50,322 nucleotides of DNA from assembly GCA_003164715.1 (NCBI GenBank), contig PLTZ01000084.1, positions 1-50,322 of the forward strand. Reading direction: 5' to 3'. The position numbers and the translations under genes were made by a program. Origin of the DNA: Opitutaceae bacterium. GTDB taxonomy: Bacteria; Verrucomicrobiota; Verrucomicrobiia; Opitutales; Opitutaceae. Below, piece by piece: positions 45,117-50,322 of this stretch. The stretch's first letter is position 1, and each line of letters opens with the position of its first letter. The notes under the pieces were generated by a model. It was not told the origin of the DNA, did no database searches, and saw nothing but the letters and a program-made list of their open reading frames with translations.

Positions 45117-45515
45117 ATGAAAAAGCTTCGCGTAACCGTAGACGGCACCGTCTTCGAGGTCACTGTGGAAATCCCGGACGAGGTCGGTCAGGCCCCGGCC
45201 GCCGCCCCCGCTCCAACGCCCGCCCCCGCGGCACCGCCCGCGGCGGCGACGCCGCCGCCCCCGGCGCCCGCCCCCGCTCCCGCTGCGGCCGGACACGGCC
45301 CCGGGGACGTCCTCAGCCCCATGGCCGGAAAGCTCGTCTCGATCGACGTCCAGGTCGGCCAGACGGTGGCCGAAGGGGCGCAGGTGGCCACGGTCGAGGC
45401 CATGAAGATGAACACCTTCGTCAACGCCCACAAGGCGGGCCGGGTCGTCTCCGTCTCGGCCAAGAAGCCGGGCGAGGCGGTCGAGGAGGGCGAGGCGCTG
45501 GCCGTCGTCGAGTAG
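45117..45515 (+). CDS. Biotin carrier protein (1.3S transcarboxylase / MmdC-like)
   Basis: This 132-residue protein carries the biotin that shuttles CO2 between the two carboxyltransferases. MKKLRVTVDGTVFEVTVE opens it, followed by an Ala/Pro linker of about 35 residues. The biotinyl domain follows: GDVLSPMAGKLVSIDVQVGQTVAEGAQVATVEAMKMNTFV, with the biotinylated Lys97 in EAMKM. The gene is 29 bases after the small subunit gene and 32 bases before the biotin ligase start. The leader (cccaacacccatcatccccccacc) is almost free of G. The size and linker match transcarboxylase 1.3S and sodium-pump gamma-type carriers. Confidence 0.95.
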   Translation: MKKLRVTVDGTVFEVTVEIPDEVGQAPAAAPAPTPAPAAPPAAATPPPPAPAPAPAAAGHGPGDVLSPMAGKLVSIDVQVGQTVAEGAQVATVEAMKMNTFVNAHKAGRVVSVSAKKPGEAVEEGEALAVVE

Positions 45516-45547
45516 TGCCGCGAAGGCCGGATTCACCCGCCCGATCC

Positions 45548-46375
45548 ATGGACCTGCCCGCCGCCGACGCCGCCCTCCTTCCCGCGGGCGGCGCGGGGGC
45601 GGAGGACGTTTTCGGGCGGTTCGTGGAGGAGGCGGCGGGCGAGTGGACGGTGCGCCGGTACGGGACCGTCGCCTCCACGCAGGACATCGGCGCGGGGCTG
45701 CCCGCATGGTGCGCCGCCGTCGCCGAGTGCCAGAGCGCCGGGCGCGGCCAGTGGCAGCGCGCCTTCACCTCGGATCCCGGAGGCCTGTACCTGACGGCCG
45801 TCCTGCCGTTTGACGGCGACGGCGCGCGCTGGCGGGGATTCGCGCTGGCGGTGGGGTGGGCCGTCGCGGGCACCTTTCGCGCACAGGCGATCGCCCGGCT
45901 TCGGCTACGCTGGCCGAACGACCTGATGATCGAGGACAGGAAGGTGGGCGGCATCCTGGTGTCCCAGGGAAAGGCCGACACGCTGTGCGTCGGCCTGGGG
46001 CTCAACGTGAGGAACCGGCCCTGGGAGAGGGAGCCCGGCTTAAGCGCGGTCGCCTGCAGGCTCGCGGACTTCGCCCAGGAGGAGCAGCTCGGCACCGGCT
46101 TCCTTGCGAGGGCGATCCTCGGGGCGATCCGCGCGGCCTATGTGCGCTTCTCCCACGACGGCCTGAGCGGGTTTGTCGAGGAGCTCAACCAGAGCTGGGG
46201 AACTGCGAGGGAGGTCCGCCTCGAGCTGGCGGCGGGGGCGCCGACCCCGGAGCTTTCGGGGCGCTTCCGGGGAATCCTGCCGAACGGGGACCTGCTGCTC
46301 GAGGACGCTGCGGGATCGTGCATCGCGGTCCCCTCCCACCTCGTGCGCCGCCTCCATGAGCGGCGGGACCCGTAG
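45548..46375 (+). CDS. birA: Biotin--[acetyl-CoA-carboxylase] ligase
   Basis: BirA activates biotin as biotinyl-AMP and attaches it to the carrier lysine, here most simply that of the protein encoded just upstream. The 275-residue protein has the catalytic loop SAGRGQWQR (GRGxxxR, residues 65-71), RWPNDLMIEDRKVGGILV (Lys132) and GLGLNVRN. It also has a C-terminal SH3-like domain (GRFRGILPNGDLLLEDAAG). There is no N-terminal helix-turn-helix, so it is a class I ligase without biotin-operon repression. ATG 45548 was chosen, while GTG 45515 overlapping the carrier stop would add 11 residues. Confidence 0.92.
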   Translation: MDLPAADAALLPAGGAGAEDVFGRFVEEAAGEWTVRRYGTVASTQDIGAGLPAWCAAVAECQSAGRGQWQRAFTSDPGGLYLTAVLPFDGDGARWRGFALAVGWAVAGTFRAQAIARLRLRWPNDLMIEDRKVGGILVSQGKADTLCVGLGLNVRNRPWEREPGLSAVACRLADFAQEEQLGTGFLARAILGAIRAAYVRFSHDGLSGFVEELNQSWGTAREVRLELAAGAPTPELSGRFRGILPNGDLLLEDAAGSCIAVPSHLVRRLHERRDP

Positions 46376-46429
46376 CACGGCATCCCGGCGGTCTTGCGTG
46401 CCCGGCCCCGCGCGCCCATCACTCTGCCA

Positions 46430-46846
46430 ATGGCCGGCGACGACAAGCCCCCTGCGGACAACCGCCCCTTTTTCCAGGTGGCGCTGAACCTGCCGCACGC
46501 CGGGCGTGTCGCGCGCCGGATCACCCCGCTGCTGCAGGGCCGCGCGGCGCCAGGCGGCTCCGCCGCCGCCGCAGCCCGCCAGACCGTGGGCGAGCTCGTG
46601 AGGCTCCTCGACCCGTGCCTCGACCTCGGCGAGAACCCGCCCGGCGAGCTCGGAGAGCAGGTCCGCAAGTACGCCGCTGCGCTCGGCAGGAGGCTGGTCG
46701 GCGAGATCGAGGGGGGCGGCCTCGGGCACGACAGGCTCGGGCAGTGCGTGCGCAACCTGTTCGAGTGTCTGGAACTGGGCCGCGAGGGCGCCGAGATCTC
46801 CCTGCGCGCGGGCGAAAACCCGAAGTCCCTCCAGCGCCCGATGTGA
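46430..46846 (+). CDS. Protein of unknown function
   Basis: This 138-residue protein starts at ATG 46430 (MAGDDKPPADNRPFFQVALNLPHAGRV), and the frame extends 12 codons upstream. It is predicted mostly helical (VGELVRLLDPCLDLGENPPGELGEQVRKYAAALGRRLVGEI ... LGQCVRNLFECLELG), with three cysteines and no signal peptide or membrane segment. No domain was recognised. It lies 54 bases after birA and 43 before the secreted glycosidase gene, all on the plus strand. Coding potential is supported by reading-frame length and base bias rather than homology. Confidence 0.68.
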   Translation: MAGDDKPPADNRPFFQVALNLPHAGRVARRITPLLQGRAAPGGSAAAAARQTVGELVRLLDPCLDLGENPPGELGEQVRKYAAALGRRLVGEIEGGGLGHDRLGQCVRNLFECLELGREGAEISLRAGENPKSLQRPM

Positions 46847-46889
46847 AGCGCCCCGCGGGCGGCCGCCGGCCCGCACCCCTCCCTTTGGC

Positions 46890-49448
46890 ATGAAGACCCC
46901 ACCGCTCCTCGGCCTGCTGATCGCGCTCCTGGCGCCGCTTGCGCGCGCCGGCGACCCCCTGATGCCGCCGCCGATCCTCACCCAGGCCGCGGAGGGCGGC
47001 CAGCCGCTGCCCGCAGGGAGCGTACGGCCGCTCGACTGGCTCGTCCTGCGCGACGCGGCGCCCGGCACCGTCGAGGTCCGGGACGGGGCGCACCGGCTGT
47101 ATTTCACCGGGGCCTTCGAGTCGCAGGTGAGCTTCCAGGCGGCAGGGGCGCTCGGGCGCCACGAAGTGCTGGTTCGCGACCCGGCCGGCCGGGAGCGCGC
47201 CCGCGCGCAGTTCACGCTCGAGGCGGAGACGTCCATCGACGACGGCGGCAAGTACGGCGACATGTTCGGCCTCTTCCGCAGGGGGATGAACGCCTACAGC
47301 CCGACCGGGGTCGAGACCACGGTGTGGAACGGCAGGACGTACCACTACTTCGTCAACTGGGTCCTCGACAACTACCACACGTCGAAGGGCATGAGGTACT
47401 TCAGCCCGGTCGAGTCGGAGTTCATCGACCTGATGCGCGCGGCCCAGCGCGAGGACGGGATGATCTGGAGCAACATCAACTCGGGCGAGGCGGTGGACTA
47501 CTACCTCACCTGCTACGGCCCCTTCGGCTACGTCCGGAAGTACGGGGACCGGTATTTCGTCCGCCAGCCGGCCGAGAACCACCCCGAGTACGTCTTCGTC
47601 AGCTCGGTCTACCAGGTCTGGAAGGCCAGCGGGGACGACGCGTGGATGCGCCAGTGCCTCGCGGCGTCGATGCGCGCCCTCGACTACTGCACGAAGGACC
47701 CGGCGCGCTGGAGCACGCGCTACCAGCTCCTGAAGCGGGTCTTCACGATCGACTCGTGGGACTTCCAGGTCGACGACGCCTACCTTCCGGACATCGGGCT
47801 CACCAACTCGATGCTCGTGGACCCGCAGAAGTCGAAGTTCGGGGTCTTCTTCGGCGACAACGTCTACTACGCCGCCGCCTGCGAGGAGCTCTCCGAGATG
47901 CTCGACCGGGCGGGCTCCCGCGCGGACGCGCAGCGGTACCGCGCGCGCGCCGCCGACATCCGCGGGCGCCTGGACCGGCTGTCCTGGAACGGGAGGTTCT
48001 ACACGCACTTCATCGACGAGGACCCGGCGGTGCGGCGCGACCTAGGGGTCGACCTGGCGGCGCAGATCGCGCAGGGCAACGCCTATGCGCTCAACCGCGG
48101 CATTGCGGCCGACCACGCCGCGGCGATCCTCGGCACGTACCGGGACCTCTGGGGCCACCTCCCCCCGGGCTCGCCGGGCGAGTGGTACGCGATCTACCCC
48201 CCGTTTCAGAGGGGCTTCGAGCGCGAGGGCGCCGTCTGGCAGTACATGAACGGCGGGGTGGGCGGCCACGTCGCCGGGGAGCTCGCCCGGGGGGCCTTCG
48301 AGTTCGGCCAGGAGGCCTACGGGCGCTCGATCCTCGACCGGCTGACGGAACTCGGGCACCGCTGCGGCGACAAGATCTCCTTCGCCTACACGGGCTCCAT
48401 CCCGGCCGCGCCCCCGCCCCCGGCGTACCGGCCCGTCGACCTCTCGGCGCTCGCCAACATGGACATCGAGGACAGGGGAGGGCCCGCGGCGGCCCGGTGG
48501 ATGCTCGAAACGAAGAAGGGCGATGACCTGAGGGGTCTGCCGACGGGCGAGCAGCGGTTCGCGGGGATCACGTTCCTCGTGGCCGATCCCGCTGGAAACC
48601 AGCGCCGGTGCGTGGTTGCGGTCTCGCACCGCCCCGGGCTGCCCGCCGGGGTCGACATCCCGGTCGGCGCGAAGGCGGCCTGCCTCTACCTCCTGCACAC
48701 GGCGACCAAGCCCGGCCCGGAGAAGGTCTGCGGCAGTGTGCAGCTCGAGTACGAGGACGGGACCCGCCACACCCGCTACCTGATGATGGACCAGCAGCTC
48801 ACCTACTGGTGGTTCCCCGAGCTGAAGGCCGAGCGCTCCGGCGTGGCCTGGCACGGGCCGAGCCCGGTGAGCGCGGACGTGGGCCTGTCCTGGGCGGCGA
48901 TCGACAACCCGCATCCCGAGAAGGTGATCCGGGCCGTCCGCGTCCAGGCGCCGGAGGACGACGGCATCTACACCTTGGCGGGCCTGACGCTCTCCGACCG
49001 GCCGCACTACGTACCGGTGAACCCGGTGTCGTTCGGGGGGCCCGACAACTGGGCGGCGGCCACCGCGATGGCGGCGCTGATCGAGGGCATGGCGGGCGTC
49101 AAGGACGCCCCCTTAAGCCAGGCCTTCTCGCACCCGGTGGTGGCGCCGCGCTGGGACCTGGGCGAGGCGCGCACGATCCGCGCGACCGTGCGCTACGCGG
49201 CCTCCGCGGGATACGTGGCGTACCGGTTCGTGTGCCGGCCGCAGGCGCGGGAGATCAACCTCACGGTCACCGGGGGCGGCGAGGCCGTGGACTGCCACCT
49301 GCCGCTGCCGGCGGGCGCGTCGAAGTCCATGTCGCTCGAGGTGGACGGCGCAGCCGTCGTGCCGCGGGCGTCCACGGTCGGGCCTTCGCCCTACGTTGAC
49401 CTCACCCTGGACAACGCGCACCCGCACACGATCCGGATGCGCTACTGA
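46890..49448 (+). CDS. Secreted (alpha/alpha)6-barrel protein, putative glycoside hydrolase
   Basis: This 852-residue protein has a signal peptide (MKTPPLLGLLIALLAPLARA). A short N-terminal beta domain leads to a central helical-barrel region (about residues 120-520) with aromatic and acidic clusters: GRTYHYFVNWVLDNYHTSKGMRYFSP, DGMIWSNINSGEAVDYYLTCYGPFGY, TIDSWDFQVDDAYLPDIGLTNSML and GEWYAIYPPFQRGF. WQYMNGGVGGHVAGELARGAFEFG closes the barrel. The C-terminal 300 residues are beta-rich, possibly carbohydrate-binding. The pattern resembles six-hairpin glycosidases (GH63, GH37 or amylo-glucosidase-like), but no CAZy family can be fixed. Catalytic residues are not assigned. It probably degrades polysaccharide outside the cytoplasm. 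Confidence 0.72.
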   Translation: MKTPPLLGLLIALLAPLARAGDPLMPPPILTQAAEGGQPLPAGSVRPLDWLVLRDAAPGTVEVRDGAHRLYFTGAFESQVSFQAAGALGRHEVLVRDPAGRERARAQFTLEAETSIDDGGKYGDMFGLFRRGMNAYSPTGVETTVWNGRTYHYFVNWVLDNYHTSKGMRYFSPVESEFIDLMRAAQREDGMIWSNINSGEAVDYYLTCYGPFGYVRKYGDRYFVRQPAENHPEYVFVSSVYQVWKASGDDAWMRQCLAASMRALDYCTKDPARWSTRYQLLKRVFTIDSWDFQVDDAYLPDIGLTNSMLVDPQKSKFGVFFGDNVYYAAACEELSEMLDRAGSRADAQRYRARAADIRGRLDRLSWNGRFYTHFIDEDPAVRRDLGVDLAAQIAQGNAYALNRGIAADHAAAILGTYRDLWGHLPPGSPGEWYAIYPPFQRGFEREGAVWQYMNGGVGGHVAGELARGAFEFGQEAYGRSILDRLTELGHRCGDKISFAYTGSIPAAPPPPAYRPVDLSALANMDIEDRGGPAAARWMLETKKGDDLRGLPTGEQRFAGITFLVADPAGNQRRCVVAVSHRPGLPAGVDIPVGAKAACLYLLHTATKPGPEKVCGSVQLEYEDGTRHTRYLMMDQQLTYWWFPELKAERSGVAWHGPSPVSADVGLSWAAIDNPHPEKVIRAVRVQAPEDDGIYTLAGLTLSDRPHYVPVNPVSFGGPDNWAAATAMAALIEGMAGVKDAPLSQAFSHPVVAPRWDLGEARTIRATVRYAASAGYVAYRFVCRPQAREINLTVTGGGEAVDCHLPLPAGASKSMSLEVDGAAVVPRASTVGPSPYVDLTLDNAHPHTIRMRY

Positions 49449-49467
49449 CCTTTCCGCGCCCTCCCGG

Positions 49468-50322
49468 TCAGGTGTTGAACCTGAAGAGCGCGACGTCGCC
49501 GTCCTGGAAGACGTACTCCTTGCCCTCGAGGCGGTACTTGCCGGCCTCGCGCGCGGCGGCGACGCTGCCGAGCCTCGAGAGGTCCGCGTAGGAGACGACC
49601 TCGGCCTTGATGAAGCCCTTCTCGAAGTCGGTGTGGATAATGCCCGCGGCCTGCGGCGCCTTCCAGCCCTTCTTGATGGTCCAGGCCCGGACTTCCTTCT
49701 CGCTTGCGGTGAAGTATGTGAGCAGCCCGAGAAGCGCGTAGGTCTCCCGGATGAGGGACGAGACGCCCGAGTCGCTGACGCCCAAGTCCTTTAGGAACAC
49801 CATCTCCTCCTCGGGCGTCAGGTCCCCGAGCTCGGCCTCGATCCGCGCGCTGATGGGCACGTAGGCCGCGTCGTGGTGCGCGCGGACGAATTCCGCGACC
49901 TTCTGGACGAACGGGTTCTGCTCGGCGGTCGCAAGGTCCGCCTCGGCCACGTTGCAGGCGTAGATGACGGGCTTCGCCGTCAGGAGCTGGAAGAACTTGA
50001 GCATCCTCACCTCGTCGTCGTGGGCCTCGAGGAGGTTCGCCGGCTTGTTCGCGTCGAGGTGCGGGACCAGCCGCTCGAGGAGCGCGAGCTCGGCCTGGGC
50101 CTCCTTGTCGCCGCTCTTCGCCTTCTTCTGGTTCTTGTCGATGCGCTTCTGGACGGCCTCCAGGTCGGCCAGGACCAGCTCCGTCGTGACGACCTCGATG
50201 TCCCGCACCGGGTCGACCGAGCCCATCGTGTGGATGACGTCGGCGTCCTCGAAGCAGCGCACCACGTGGACGATCGCGTCCACCTCGCGGATGGTGGCGA
50301 GGAACTGGTTGCCGAGGCCCTC
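49468..50322 (-). CDS. ychF: Ribosome-associated ATPase/GTPase YchF, C-terminal part cut by the right edge
   Basis: The frame is open from the window edge (GLGNQFLATIREVDAIVHVVRCFED) to TGA at 49468, giving 284 residues with the N-terminus and P-loop missing. VNHNMGSVDP-type family sequence is represented by DADVIHTMGSVDPVRDIEVVTTELVLADLEAVQKRI. A coiled-coil insertion (about residues 60-110), VIYACNVAEADL (base recognition, NxxE type) and the C-terminal TGS-like domain follow (IIHTDFEKGFIKAEVVSYADL ... GKEYVFQDGDVALFRFNT). YchF/Ola1 hydrolyses ATP, binds ribosomes and is linked to stress control. It converges on the glycosidase gene with 19 bases between. Confidence 0.96.
   Translation of the reverse strand, partial: EGLGNQFLATIREVDAIVHVVRCFEDADVIHTMGSVDPVRDIEVVTTELVLADLEAVQKRIDKNQKKAKSGDKEAQAELALLERLVPHLDANKPANLLEAHDDEVRMLKFFQLLTAKPVIYACNVAEADLATAEQNPFVQKVAEFVRAHHDAAYVPISARIEAELGDLTPEEEMVFLKDLGVSDSGVSSLIRETYALLGLLTYFTASEKEVRAWTIKKGWKAPQAAGIIHTDFEKGFIKAEVVSYADLSRLGSVAAAREAGKYRLEGKEYVFQDGDVALFRFNT

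Noticed and set aside
45515-45547. GTG start at 45515 for biotin ligase overlapping the carrier stop
   Set aside because: It is possible given the overlap habit of this genome, but the added residues (MPRRPDSPARS) are not typical and ATG 45548 gives a normal class I ligase.

Overview
The window is about 50 kb of a high-GC bacterial chromosome, densely packed and almost all housekeeping metabolism. Protein content (succinate-route propionate genes, freestanding M16 half, DUF502, 7TM-HD protein, lipid A Kdo transferase) suggests a Gram-negative member of the Verrucomicrobiota, probably Opitutales. That placement is inference from remembered family resemblance, not from a marker-gene search. No rRNA, tRNA or CRISPR array was seen. 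The only mobile DNA is the apparent C-terminal end of an ISAs1-like transposase at the extreme left edge.

Layout. (1) 1-3649: transposase remnant, a DHA2-type multidrug exporter (minus), and a divergently transcribed 590-residue protein of unknown function with disordered ends. (2) 3627-16671: a 13-gene minus-strand run, read right to left: HIT hydrolase, PhoH, 7TM-HD phosphodiesterase, YbeY, DUF502 membrane protein, RecO-like protein, a nuclease-helicase, PyrR, PyrB, PyrC, CPBP protease, ThiL and TsaE. Many pairs overlap by ATGA or GTGA, so it is probably one or two operons. (3) 16757-26915: a lone ketosynthase, a secreted M16-type half protein lacking the zinc motif, Kdo transferase, the glycolytic trio gap-pgk-tpiA, a small exported protein, a farnesyl diphosphate synthase, a zinc-ribbon protein and a membrane-anchored unknown. 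(4) 26931-35446: MurJ, a nitroreductase, an MDR oxidoreductase, mannose-1-phosphate guanylyltransferase, RecN and the 5-oxoprolinase genes pxpB-pxpC-pxpA. (5) 35735-46375: a methylmalonyl-CoA locus: 5S-type carboxyltransferase, both mutase subunits, the MeaB chaperone, epimerase, 12S-type carboxyltransferase, a 63-residue small subunit, biotin carrier and biotin ligase. (6) 46430-50322: an unknown, a large secreted putative glycosidase, and the C-terminal part of YchF.

The most coherent system is region 5. Together these genes could convert succinyl-CoA to propionyl-CoA by way of (R)- and (S)-methylmalonyl-CoA. They would pass the carboxyl group to pyruvate through a soluble biotin transcarboxylase (12S + 5S + 1.3S), as in the Wood-Werkman cycle. 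No membrane beta subunit of a sodium-pumping decarboxylase is present in the window. Glycolysis genes and a secreted glycosidase nearby fit a saccharolytic, propionate-forming lifestyle. A 288-base leader with several stem-loops precedes this locus and is the best candidate for unrecognised regulation.

Other points worth attention are the orphan M16 C-terminal half with its own signal peptide, the Cas4-like nuclease fused to an XPD/DinG-type helicase next to recO, a YbeY with Asp in place of the third metal-binding His, and the frequent use of C/A-rich leaders without a Shine-Dalgarno sequence. Many start codons directly follow CCC.
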